7,841 nucleotides of DNA from JAJZJT01 sp049964655 (GTDB lineage Bacteria > Actinomycetota > Acidimicrobiia > Acidimicrobiales > RAAP-2): positions 1 to 7,841 of the forward strand of contig JBMFXC010000097.1 of the NCBI GenBank assembly GCA_049964655.1. Reading direction: 5' to 3'. Of this stretch, positions 1 through 5,463 are shown in pieces; within the stretch, counting starts at the first letter, position 1; the number at the start of each line of letters is the position of its first letter. Below the pieces are notes generated by a model. It was not told the origin of the DNA. It made no database searches and saw only the letters and a program-made list of their open reading frames with translations. A program made the translations under genes and the position numbers.

Positions 1-59
1 GAATCGAACCCGCGTTCTCAGCTTGGGAAGCTGATGTTCTGCCTCTGAACTACGCCCGC
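1..59 (-). tRNA. tRNA-Gly (anticodon CCC), 3' end cut off by window edge
   Basis: Read on the minus strand from position 59, the sequence begins with acceptor strand GCGGGCG, then TA and a D arm with stem GTTC/GAAC. The anticodon stem TCAGC/GCTGA encloses the seven-base loop TTCCCAA, which places CCC at positions 34-36 (glycine, reads GGG codons). The T arm starts with stem GCGGG and loop TTCGATT. Only the first base of the returning T-stem strand is inside the window, so the last part of the T stem, the 3' acceptor strand and any CCA lie beyond position 1. The gene is divergent from dcd. Confidence 0.95.
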
Positions 60-72
60 AGAGTTGCCGGAC

Positions 73-78
73 AGCCTA
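73..78 (-). promoter_or_regulatory. possible -10 box for the tRNA-Gly gene
   Basis: On the minus strand TAGGCT (fits TANNNT) ends 13 bases before the first base of the mature tRNA, a usual distance for a short 5' leader removed by RNase P. No good -35 is visible at normal spacing, so this is tentative. Confidence 0.3.
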
Positions 79-182
79 CCCGCTCCGACTACGCCGGGCG
101 GCCGCCGGGGGGCGACACTCCCCGACGCCCTGGTCGAGGCGCTACCCCCGATGGCACACGCTCGCTGGCCCGCGTCGACTTT

Positions 183-266
183 CCAGCTCGCCCCGGCAGG
201 CCCCGGTCGTGAGCGACGGCCCACGCCTGGGTGCCACCCCAGCTCGCCCCGGCAGGCCCCGGTCGT
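183..266. repeat. 28-bp perfect direct repeat, two copies 56 bp apart
   Basis: Positions 183-210 and 239-266 are identical over 28 bases, starting CCAGCTCGCC and ending GGCCCCGGTCGT; identity stops at once on both sides. The copies are separated by 28 unrelated bases (211-238), so the period is 56, exactly twice the unit. A small inverted repeat, CTGGG (227-231) with CCCAG (238-242), spans the junction into copy two. The rest of the stretch between the tRNA and dcd (60-312) shows no convincing gene. The repeat's role is unknown; it may be a lineage-specific intergenic repeat. Confidence 0.8.
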
Positions 267-297
267 CTGGACTCGACTTGGGGTGCCGCTGGTCAAC

Positions 298-303
298 TAG
301 CGT
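298..303 (+). promoter_or_regulatory. possible -10 box for dcd (short-leader or leaderless mRNA)
   Basis: TAGCGT fits TANNNT and ends nine bases before the dcd ATG, which would place transcription start within a few bases of the start codon. This agrees with the lack of a Shine-Dalgarno sequence before dcd. TTGGGG at 278-283 could be a -35, but its 14-base spacing is short. Weak evidence. Confidence 0.3.
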
Positions 304-312
304 GCATCCGGC

Positions 313-879
313 ATGGTGCTCTCCGACCGCTCCATCCGCGAGGCGCTCGACGCCGGACGCATCGTCATCGACCCGTTGGGCGACGGCTGTGTCCAGCCGT
401 CCTCGGTCGACCTGCACGTCGACCGGTACTTCCGCGTCTTCCGCAACCACACCAGCCGGGTCATCGACGTCCGTGAGGACCAAGAGGACCTGACCGAGCT
501 GGTCGAGATCGCCGAGGACAGCGCCCTCATCCTCCACCCAGGCGAGTTCGTCCTCGGCTCGACCATGGAGCGGGTCGCCCTTCCCGACGACCTGGTCGCC
601 AGGCTCGAAGGCAAGTCGTCGCTCGGCCGGCTCGGTCTGCTCATCCACTCGACGGCGGGCTTCGTCGATGCTGGCTGGGACGGGCACCTCACCCTCGAGC
701 TCTCCAACGTGGCCAACCTGCCCATCACCGTCTACCCGGGCATGAAGATCGGCCAGATCAGCTTCCTGCAGATGACGACCGCCGCCGAGCGGCCCTACGG
801 CTCGGACGGCCTGGGCTCCAAGTACCAGGGCCAGTGGGGTCCCACCCCCAGCCGGTACGCCGACAACTTCCGCTCGTGA
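313..879 (+). CDS. dcd: dCTP deaminase, probably the bifunctional dUMP-forming type
   Basis: A 188-residue cytosolic trimeric nucleotide hydrolase of the dUTPase/Dcd fold. It deaminates dCTP and, in the bifunctional form, also removes pyrophosphate to give dUMP directly for thymidylate synthesis. Visible motifs are VQPSSVDL (27-34), HPGEFVLGST (75-84), EGKSSLGRLG (99-108), HSTAGFVDAGW (112-122) and LELSN (128-132), where Glu129 is the expected catalytic acid, followed by SKYQGQWGPTPSR (169-181). From memory, the M. tuberculosis enzyme, known to be both deaminase and dUTPase, is about 190 residues and shares the HSTAGF segment including Ala115, whereas the E. coli mono-functional enzyme differs there. 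The dUMP-forming activity is therefore inferred. The ATG at 313 has no clear Shine-Dalgarno sequence, but the N-terminus MVLSDRSIR matches the family start. It is divergent from tRNA-Gly, and the next gene starts 138 bases downstream with its own ribosome-binding site. Confidence 0.95.
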   Translation: MVLSDRSIREALDAGRIVIDPLGDGCVQPSSVDLHVDRYFRVFRNHTSRVIDVREDQEDLTELVEIAEDSALILHPGEFVLGSTMERVALPDDLVARLEGKSSLGRLGLLIHSTAGFVDAGWDGHLTLELSNVANLPITVYPGMKIGQISFLQMTTAAERPYGSDGLGSKYQGQWGPTPSRYADNFRS

Positions 880-909
880 GCCACCTGTCAGCCCCTGTCC
901 TCGCGCTGC

Positions 910-931
910 GCCCCCCGGTCGTCACGGGGGC
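910..931 (+). terminator. weak stem-loop after dcd
   Basis: GCCCCC (910-915) pairs with GGGGGC (926-931) around a ten-base loop, 30 bases after the dcd stop. No T run follows, so it could be a GC-only terminator, a processing site or chance in this GC-rich DNA. The remainder of 880-1005 shows no convincing promoter. Confidence 0.3.
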
Positions 932-1017
932 TGCCACCGACCTGCCACAATTGCGCCCGACGCTGCCCCGACCCACCACACCGCGGCCCCCCGCCCGGTA
1001 ACCCCAGGAGGAAGTCA

Positions 1018-3069
1018 GTGCCCCTCAGACTCGGCATCGGCCTCGGCGTGACCGCCGTCATGCTCGCCATCGCCGGCCGACGCTTCTTCTGGCTGTTCCG
1101 CCTCATCTCGGCGGGCCAGCCCGCCCCCGACCGGTTCAAGGACCTCGGCAAGCGCCTGAAGGCCGAAGCGGTCGAAGTCGGTGGTCAGCGCAAGCTGTTC
1201 AAGTGGACCGTCCCCGGCGTAGCGCACGCCATGACGTTCTGGGGCTTCACCATCCTGCTGTTCACCATCATCGAGGCCTACGGCGACCTGTTCCAGCGCA
1301 ACTTCCACATTCCCCTGATCGGCCAGACGGCAGTCGTCGGCTTCCTCGAGGACTTCTTCGCCGTCTCGGTCCTGGTCGCCCTGTGCGTCTTCACGGTGAT
1401 CCGCTTCCAGCACTCTCCCAAACGGGAGAACCGCCGGTCCCGCTTCTTCGGATCGCACACGACCGCCGCCTGGATCACCCTGGGGCTCATCGCCGGGGTG
1501 ATCATCTCCCTGCTCGTCTACCGCGGCGCCCAGGTCAACACTGGTGACTTCCCCTACGGCTGGTGGGCGTTCGCCTCCCACGTGGTCGGCCAGTGGCTGC
1601 ACCCCCTCGGAACGGGGGTCAACTCGGTCATCGAGACGACGGCGCTCCTCGCCAACATCGCCATCATCACCGGCTTCCTCGTCTTCGTCTCCTACTCGAA
1701 GCACCTCCACATCTTCATGGCCCCGATCAACGTGGCTACCTCGCGTCGCCCGCGGGCCCTCGGCGCCCTCGCCTCCACCCCCGACATGTCGATGGAGGAC
1801 GTCGGCGAGGAGGACGAGGTGGTCTTCGGTGCCGGGCGCATCGAGGACTTCAGTTGGAAGCAACTGCTCGACCTGGCCACCTGCACCGAGTGCGGTCGCT
1901 GTCAGTCGCAGTGCCCGGCGTGGAACACCGGCAAGCCCCTCTCTCCCAAGCTCGTCATCATGACGCTGCGGGACAACCTCTTCGCTTCGGCCGACCGGGT
2001 GCTGGCGAAGAACCGGGCCGCTGGTGCCGACGTCGACACCCTTGTCCCCTCGGTCATCGAGCCCGACGTGCTCTGGTCGTGCACGACGTGTGGGGCCTGC
2101 GTCGAGCAGTGCCCCGTCGACATCGAGCACATCGACACCATTGTCGACATGCGCCGCTACGAAGTCCTCATGGAGTCTCGCTTCCCGACCGAAGCCGGCC
2201 TCATGCTGCGCAACGTCGAGAACCAGGGCGACCCCTGGGGCCTCGGTGCCGCCAAGCGCACCGACTGGACGGAAGGGCTCGACTTCGAGGTTCCGGTGGT
2301 GAGCGGGACCATCCCCGACGACGTGGAGTACCTCTACTGGGTCGGCTGTGCCGGTGCTCTCGACGAGCGTGCCCGCAAGGGCACCCAGGCCACCGCTCGC
2401 ATGCTGCGCCAGGCGGGCGTCACCTTTGCCATCCTCGGGCCCAAGGAGAGCTGCACCGGTGACCCCGTTCGTCGGCTGGGCAACGAGTACCTCTACCAGG
2501 AGCAGGCCAAGGCCAACATCGAGACGCTCGAGTCGGCCGGCGTGAAGAAGGTCATCGCCAGCTGCCCCCACTGCTTCAACTCCCTGGCCAACGAGTACCC
2601 GGCTCTCGGAGGAAACTTCGAGGTCATCCACCACAGCCAGCTCCTCGCCCACTTGGTGGAGGCGGGCAAGCTGAAGCCGGGTACCGGCTACTCGGGCTCG
2701 GTGACGTACCACGACCCCTGCTACCTCGGGCGCCACAACCGCGTCTTCGACGAGCCTCGCTCGGTCATCTCGGCCATCCCCGGGGCCAAGCAGGTCGAGA
2801 TGCGCAGGTGCCGCGAGAAGGGCTTCTGCTGCGGCGCCGGCGGCGCCCGCATGTGGCTCGAGGAGAACATCGGCAAGCGCGTGAACATGGAGCGCACCGA
2901 GGAGGCGCTCGGGACCGGCGCGGACGTCGTGTCGACGGCGTGCCCCTACTGCATGATCATGCTCGACGACGCCGTCAAGGCGAACCAGAAGGAGGACGAG
3001 GTGCGAGTGCTCGACCTCGCCCAGCTCGTCGAAGAGTCCCTCTCGGAGGCACCGACCCCGACGGCCTGA
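1018..3069 (+). CDS. membrane-anchored Fe-S oxidoreductase, EtfD/HdrED-like (NarI-like domain, two 4Fe-4S, two CCG domains)
   Basis: A 683-residue protein with three parts. Residues 1-230 hold about five hydrophobic segments (near 5-20, 68-88, 107-130, 149-168, 203-226) with histidines such as His70, His188 and His195 that could bind heme b, as in NarI-like cytochromes. Residues 280-370 form a two-cluster ferredoxin domain: Cys289/292/295/299 and Cys355/358/361/365, each last Cys followed by Pro. Residues 438-530 and 562-655 are two cysteine-rich (CCG) domains as in HdrB/HdrD: Cys444, Cys479, Cys516/519, then Cys568, Cys598, Cys604-605-Gly and Cys642/645. In the first CCG domain the second Cys of the pair is Thr480 (CTGD), as I recall for relatives too. 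Closest role known to me is mycobacterial EtfD (Rv0338c), which passes electrons from electron-transfer flavoprotein to the quinone pool during fatty-acid oxidation; that one is longer, about 880 residues. The electron donor here is inferred, and no etfA/etfB is in view. The GTG start has AGGAGG at 1006-1011, six bases upstream. Confidence 0.85.
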   Translation: MPLRLGIGLGVTAVMLAIAGRRFFWLFRLISAGQPAPDRFKDLGKRLKAEAVEVGGQRKLFKWTVPGVAHAMTFWGFTILLFTIIEAYGDLFQRNFHIPLIGQTAVVGFLEDFFAVSVLVALCVFTVIRFQHSPKRENRRSRFFGSHTTAAWITLGLIAGVIISLLVYRGAQVNTGDFPYGWWAFASHVVGQWLHPLGTGVNSVIETTALLANIAIITGFLVFVSYSKHLHIFMAPINVATSRRPRALGALASTPDMSMEDVGEEDEVVFGAGRIEDFSWKQLLDLATCTECGRCQSQCPAWNTGKPLSPKLVIMTLRDNLFASADRVLAKNRAAGADVDTLVPSVIEPDVLWSCTTCGACVEQCPVDIEHIDTIVDMRRYEVLMESRFPTEAGLMLRNVENQGDPWGLGAAKRTDWTEGLDFEVPVVSGTIPDDVEYLYWVGCAGALDERARKGTQATARMLRQAGVTFAILGPKESCTGDPVRRLGNEYLYQEQAKANIETLESAGVKKVIASCPHCFNSLANEYPALGGNFEVIHHSQLLAHLVEAGKLKPGTGYSGSVTYHDPCYLGRHNRVFDEPRSVISAIPGAKQVEMRRCREKGFCCGAGGARMWLEENIGKRVNMERTEEALGTGADVVSTACPYCMIMLDDAVKANQKEDEVRVLDLAQLVEESLSEAPTPTA

Positions 3070-3248
3070 CCGGTCCTNNNNNNNNNNNNNNNNNNNNNNN
3101 NNNNNNNNNNNNNNNNNNNNNNNNNNNNNNNNNNNNNNNNNNNNNNNNNNNNNNNNNNNNNNNNNNNNNNNNNNNNNCCGGCTGGTCGGTCCTCCGGCTG
3201 GTCGGTCCTCCGGCTGGTCGGTCCTCCGGCTGGTCGGTCCTCCGGCTG
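3070..3248. repeat. 16-bp tandem repeat, interrupted by the assembly gap
   Basis: After the gap, CCGGCTGGTCGGTCCT is repeated head to tail without change at 3178-3193, 3194-3209, 3210-3225 and 3226-3241, then seven more bases (3242-3248). Left of the gap, CCGGTCCT (3070-3077) matches the end of the unit, and the 11 bases ending at 3077 match it at 9 of 11. The array therefore starts at or just after the stop codon of the Fe-S gene and probably fills the gap. True copy number is unknown. The unit is not a multiple of three, has no unique spacers and is not CRISPR-like. Confidence 0.9.
3078..3177. other. assembly gap, 100 N
   Basis: Exactly 100 unknown bases, a conventional placeholder for a gap of unknown size. 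It falls inside the 16-bp tandem repeat, which explains why assembly stopped here. Any reading frame running through it is meaningless, and a hidden small gene cannot be excluded. Confidence 0.97.
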
Positions 3249-3264
3249 TGCTGTTCCGCGCTGA

Positions 3265-3279
3265 CGGCCTTTCTGGCCG
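3265..3279 (+). terminator. small stem-loop downstream of the tandem repeat
   Basis: CGGCC (3265-3269) pairs with GGCCG (3275-3279) around the loop TTTCT. It is a short five-base-pair stem with no T run after it. It may end transcription from the Fe-S gene, or be chance. The rest of 3249-3459 is non-coding leader and operator DNA for amtB. Confidence 0.2.
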
Positions 3280-3293
3280 GTATGACGCCGGAG

Positions 3294-3331
3294 TTCACGC
3301 GCCCGAAACAGGCGTGTAGCAGCCGCGAAAC
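3294..3331 (+). promoter_or_regulatory. GlnR-like operator (nitrogen control) upstream of amtB
   Basis: The sequence reads TTCAC-N6-GAAAC-N6-GTAGC-N6-GAAAC, at 3294-3298, 3305-3309, 3316-3320 and 3327-3331. The actinobacterial GlnR box is GTNAC-N6-GAAAC-N6-GTNAC-N6-GAAAC. Both GAAAC halves are perfect and exactly 22 bases apart, and each GTNAC half matches at four of five positions. It lies 131 bases before the amtB start. amtB is among the best-known GlnR targets in Streptomyces, activated under nitrogen limitation. The site is read from sequence; binding is inferred. Confidence 0.7.
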
Positions 3332-3442
3332 ACCACGCGTGCACAGTGGCGCCACGACGTCGACCGGATCGGTACGTCGGGGTGCGCGCACGGATGGCGC
3401 ACCACGCCCGCTCCGGTCCCTCGTCGCCGCAGGAGCCCGTGA

Positions 3443-3448
3443 GAGGAG
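3443..3448 (+). promoter_or_regulatory. ribosome-binding site of amtB
   Basis: GAGGAG lies 14 bases before the ATG at 3463 and 11 before the adjacent in-frame GTG at 3460. It rules out the longer in-frame reading from 3346, whose extra residues are hydrophilic and unlike any Amt N-terminus. The long spacing leaves GTG and ATG both possible, differing by one residue. Confidence 0.6.
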
Positions 3449-3462
3449 ACCGAACCACCGTG

Positions 3463-4860
3463 ATGCTTCCCTATCCGCACTGGCTCAACCCGGGCGACAA
3501 CACGTGGCAGATCGTTGCCGCCACGCTCGTCGGCCTGATGAGCCTTCCCGGGATCGCCGTCCTCTATGGCGGTCTCGTGCAGAAGAAATGGGTAGTGAAC
3601 ACCATGCTCATGGCGTTCACGGCCTTTTCGATCGTCCTGCTGGTCTGGGTGCTCTGGGCCTTCAACATGGCCTTCGGCAACCCCGCCCACCTCGGCGGTG
3701 CCAATCCGCATTCCTTCTTCAACAACTTCATCGGGCACGTCCACCCGGCGGTGAGCCACTTCGCCCTCCAGAACCAGGAGGTCCTGCCCGAGGGAACCTC
3801 GATCCCGTTCCACTACAACCAAGCCACGTTCATGTACTTCCAGGTGGTCTTCGCCGCCATCACGCCATTGCTCTTCCTCGGGAGCGTGCTCGGGCGGATG
3901 AAGTTCAAGGCCTGGCTCGTCTTCGTGCCCTTGTGGATCACGTGCGTCTACACCGTCAACGCCTTCCTCCTGTGGGGTGGCGGGTACTTCGCCCAGAAGG
4001 GCGCGGTCGACTACTCCGGTGGTTACGTCATCCACCTGGCTGCCGGGGTGACCGGTTTCGTCGCCGCCTGGGTGATCGGGCCCCGTCTGGCCAGTGACAA
4101 GCGTCACGGCGTGCCCAACAACCTGCTGCTCGTGGCCGTCGGTGCCGGCGTGCTGTGGCTGGGTTGGAACGGCTTCAACGGCGGCGACCCGTTCTACGCG
4201 GGAGCGGACGCCACGGCGGCCGTGCTGAACACCAACCTGGCGACGGCGGCGGCCCTGATGACTTGGCTGATCATGGACATGCTGTTCACCAAGCAGCGCA
4301 AGCCGACCTTCCTCGGAGCGGTGAACGGCATGATCGTCGGCCTGGTTGCCATCACCCCCGGTGCCGGATGGGTCGACGGCTACGGCGCCATCCTCGTGGG
4401 GCTGATCGCCTCGGCCATCGTGTGGGTGGCATGGACCTACCTGCCGAGGATCCGGCCCTTCTCGAAGGTCGACGATGCGCTCGGGGTCGTCTACACCCAT
4501 GGCATCGCCGGGTTTGTCGGTGGTCTGCTCGTCGGCTTCCTCGCCGACCCGGGCATGCTCGAGTACATCGGCACGGGCAAGGACGCTCCCGGCTTCGCGG
4601 TCCAAGGGCTCTTCTACTCGGGCTCGTGGCATCAGGTCTGGGAGCAGTTCATCGCCGCTGCGTGGGTCATCGTCTTCACCGCCGTCATGAGCTTCATCTT
4701 GCTCAAGATCGTCCAACTGGTGATCGGCTTGCGTGAGCCAGACGACGTGCTCGAGGTCGGCGACCTCGCCATCCACGACGAGGAGGTCTACCCCGAGCCG
4801 ACCTTCGCCGAGCGCCTCGGGGCCGGACGGGCGGCGCTCGAGGACGCCACCACGGGCTGA
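3463..4860 (+). CDS. amtB: ammonium transporter, Amt/Mep/Rh family
   Basis: A 465-residue membrane protein with about eleven hydrophobic helices (near 14-36, 48-72, 122-142, 150-172, 188-208, 219-238, 252-275, 281-298, 306-326, 343-362, 396-422), the usual Amt topology. It works as a trimer in the cytoplasmic membrane, taking up ammonium. Aligned by eye to E. coli AmtB: Phe130 (Phe107, gate), Trp171 (Trp148), Asp183 (Asp160), His191 (His168), Phe238 (Phe215) and His346 (His318) are all kept. The segment GFNGGDP places Asp242 at Ser219, a residue of the outer ammonium site. The tail GLREPDD (422-428) and what follows match the cytosolic region that meets PII. There is no obvious cleaved signal peptide. 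The start is ATG, with an alternative GTG one codon earlier. PII follows 93 bases downstream, as in the classical amtB-glnK operon, and a GlnR-like box lies upstream. Confidence 0.95.
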   Translation: MLPYPHWLNPGDNTWQIVAATLVGLMSLPGIAVLYGGLVQKKWVVNTMLMAFTAFSIVLLVWVLWAFNMAFGNPAHLGGANPHSFFNNFIGHVHPAVSHFALQNQEVLPEGTSIPFHYNQATFMYFQVVFAAITPLLFLGSVLGRMKFKAWLVFVPLWITCVYTVNAFLLWGGGYFAQKGAVDYSGGYVIHLAAGVTGFVAAWVIGPRLASDKRHGVPNNLLLVAVGAGVLWLGWNGFNGGDPFYAGADATAAVLNTNLATAAALMTWLIMDMLFTKQRKPTFLGAVNGMIVGLVAITPGAGWVDGYGAILVGLIASAIVWVAWTYLPRIRPFSKVDDALGVVYTHGIAGFVGGLLVGFLADPGMLEYIGTGKDAPGFAVQGLFYSGSWHQVWEQFIAAAWVIVFTAVMSFILLKIVQLVIGLREPDDVLEVGDLAIHDEEVYPEPTFAERLGAGRAALEDATTG

Positions 4861-4875
4861 ACGCCCCGGTCGACC

Positions 4876-4913
4876 GGTGGGCCGCCCTAGCCTTTGTGGC
4901 GGGGCGGCCCACC
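4876..4913 (+). promoter_or_regulatory. intercistronic hairpin between amtB and the PII gene
   Basis: GGTGGGCCGCCC (4876-4887) pairs perfectly over 12 bases with GGGCGGCCCACC (4902-4913). The 14-base loop holds a further GCC/GGC pairing around TTTGT. It starts 15 bases after the amtB stop and ends 40 before the PII start. No T run follows, so it may be a partial terminator, an RNase stop that shields amtB mRNA, or a processing site that tunes the amtB to PII ratio. Confidence 0.6.
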
Positions 4914-4953
4914 CCCGGATCGCAGCAGCCCTCCCGACGAAAGGAAGTCAGAC

Positions 4954-5292
4954 GTGAAGCTGGTCGTAGCGGTGGTCAAGCCGTTCAAGCTCGATGACGT
5001 AAAGGAAGTGCTGAAGACGATGGGCGTCCACGGCCTGACCGTCAGCGAGGTGCAGGGCTTCGGACGGCAGCGGGGCCACACCGAGGTTTACCGGGGTGCC
5101 GAGTACCAGGTGGAGTTCGTGCCCAAGGTCCGTCTCGAGATCGTGGTCGACGACAGCCAGGTCGACGACGTGGTCAACGCCGTGGTCGACGCGGCGGCAA
5201 CGGGGAAGATCGGTGACGGCAAGGTGTGGGTCGTGGCCGTGGACGAGGTCGTCCGGGTGCGGACCGGCGAGCGCGGCGTCGACGCCCTTTAG
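4954..5292 (+). CDS. glnB: nitrogen regulatory protein PII
   Basis: A 112-residue protein, the exact usual PII length. PII is a cytosolic trimer that reads 2-oxoglutarate and ATP/ADP and controls AmtB and nitrogen-assimilation enzymes by direct contact. Visible are the N-terminal strand MKLVVAVVKPFKLDDV, the T-loop GFGRQRGHTEVYRGAEY with Tyr51 at its tip (the uridylylated, or in actinobacteria adenylylated, residue), KVRLEIVVDD (58-67), the nucleotide-binding signature TGKIGDGKVWV (83-93) and RVRTGERGVDAL at the end. The GTG start at 4954 is preceded by AAGGAAG (4941-4947) six bases away; an in-frame ATG at 4894 would add 20 residues foreign to the family and run through the hairpin. Pairing with amtB suggests a GlnK-type role, so glnK is an equally fitting name. 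No glnD follows; the next gene is convergent. Confidence 0.95.
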   Translation: MKLVVAVVKPFKLDDVKEVLKTMGVHGLTVSEVQGFGRQRGHTEVYRGAEYQVEFVPKVRLEIVVDDSQVDDVVNAVVDAAATGKIGDGKVWVVAVDEVVRVRTGERGVDAL

Positions 5293-5303
5293 GGCGCTCC
5301 TCC

Positions 5304-5339
5304 GCTGCCGGCCGCCGTTCCCTCGCCACGGCCGGCGGC
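5304..5339 (+). terminator. stem-loop 11 bases after the PII gene
   Basis: GCTGCCGGCCG (5304-5314) pairs with CGGCCGGCGGC (5329-5339), eleven base pairs with one G-U in the plus-strand RNA, around a 14-base loop. No T run follows. It is the first of three hairpins in the convergent space and is probably part of the amtB-PII operon end. Confidence 0.45.
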
Positions 5340-5388
5340 TGCTGCCCGCCTCCGGCTTGGCGATCGAGCCGGCCGGGGTGCGGCCTCT

Positions 5389-5430
5389 ACACGACGACGG
5401 CCGGCGCTTTGGCGTCGGTCGTCGTCGTGT
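5389..5430 (+). terminator. strong 19-bp hairpin, likely terminator of the amtB-PII operon
   Basis: Positions 5389-5407 pair with 5412-5430 over 19 bases around the tetraloop TTTG. All pairs are Watson-Crick except G5400-U5419 and G5404-U5415. In the opposite-strand RNA those two would be C-A mismatches, so the structure favours plus-strand transcripts coming from PII. No T run follows on either side, as is common for actinobacterial terminators. Confidence 0.6.
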
Positions 5431-5451
5431 CCGCCCCGTCGAGGAGGGCGG
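5431..5451 (-). terminator. stem-loop 12 bases after gpmA, possible gpmA terminator
   Basis: CCGCCC (5431-5436) pairs with GGGCGG (5446-5451) around a nine-base loop. It abuts the 19-bp hairpin on one side and lies 12 bases beyond the gpmA stop on the other. A six-base-pair GC stem without a T run is only moderate evidence. Confidence 0.35.
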
Positions 5452-5463
5452 GTGCCAGGTCGC

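Noticed and set aside
1..312. Genomic island or prophage att site at the tRNA-Gly gene
   Set aside because: No integrase, no repeated tRNA 3' end in the window, and neighbouring genes are housekeeping; the tRNA 3' end is outside the window.
1015..2736. Long open frame on the minus strand across the Fe-S gene
   Set aside because: It lacks any recognisable domain, is antisense to a gene with clear cysteine motifs, and is the expected by-product of GC-rich codon third positions. The same holds for long antisense frames at 3295-4776 and 6212-7837.
3178..3248. CRISPR-like array
   Set aside because: Units of 16 bp are contiguous with no spacers and no cas genes are near; it is a simple tandem repeat.
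3346..3462. N-terminal extension of amtB
   Set aside because: The extra 39 residues are arginine-rich and hydrophilic, unlike Amt N-termini, and the ribosome-binding site at 3443-3448 points to 3460/3463.
2808..4097. Plus-strand frame running through the N gap
   Set aside because: It exists only because N is read as open; on both sides it is out of frame with the real genes and is arginine- and proline-rich noise.
4894..4953. N-terminal extension of the PII protein
   Set aside because: It runs through the intercistronic hairpin and would place 20 proline- and arginine-rich residues before the invariant first strand; the GTG at 4954 has a good ribosome-binding site.
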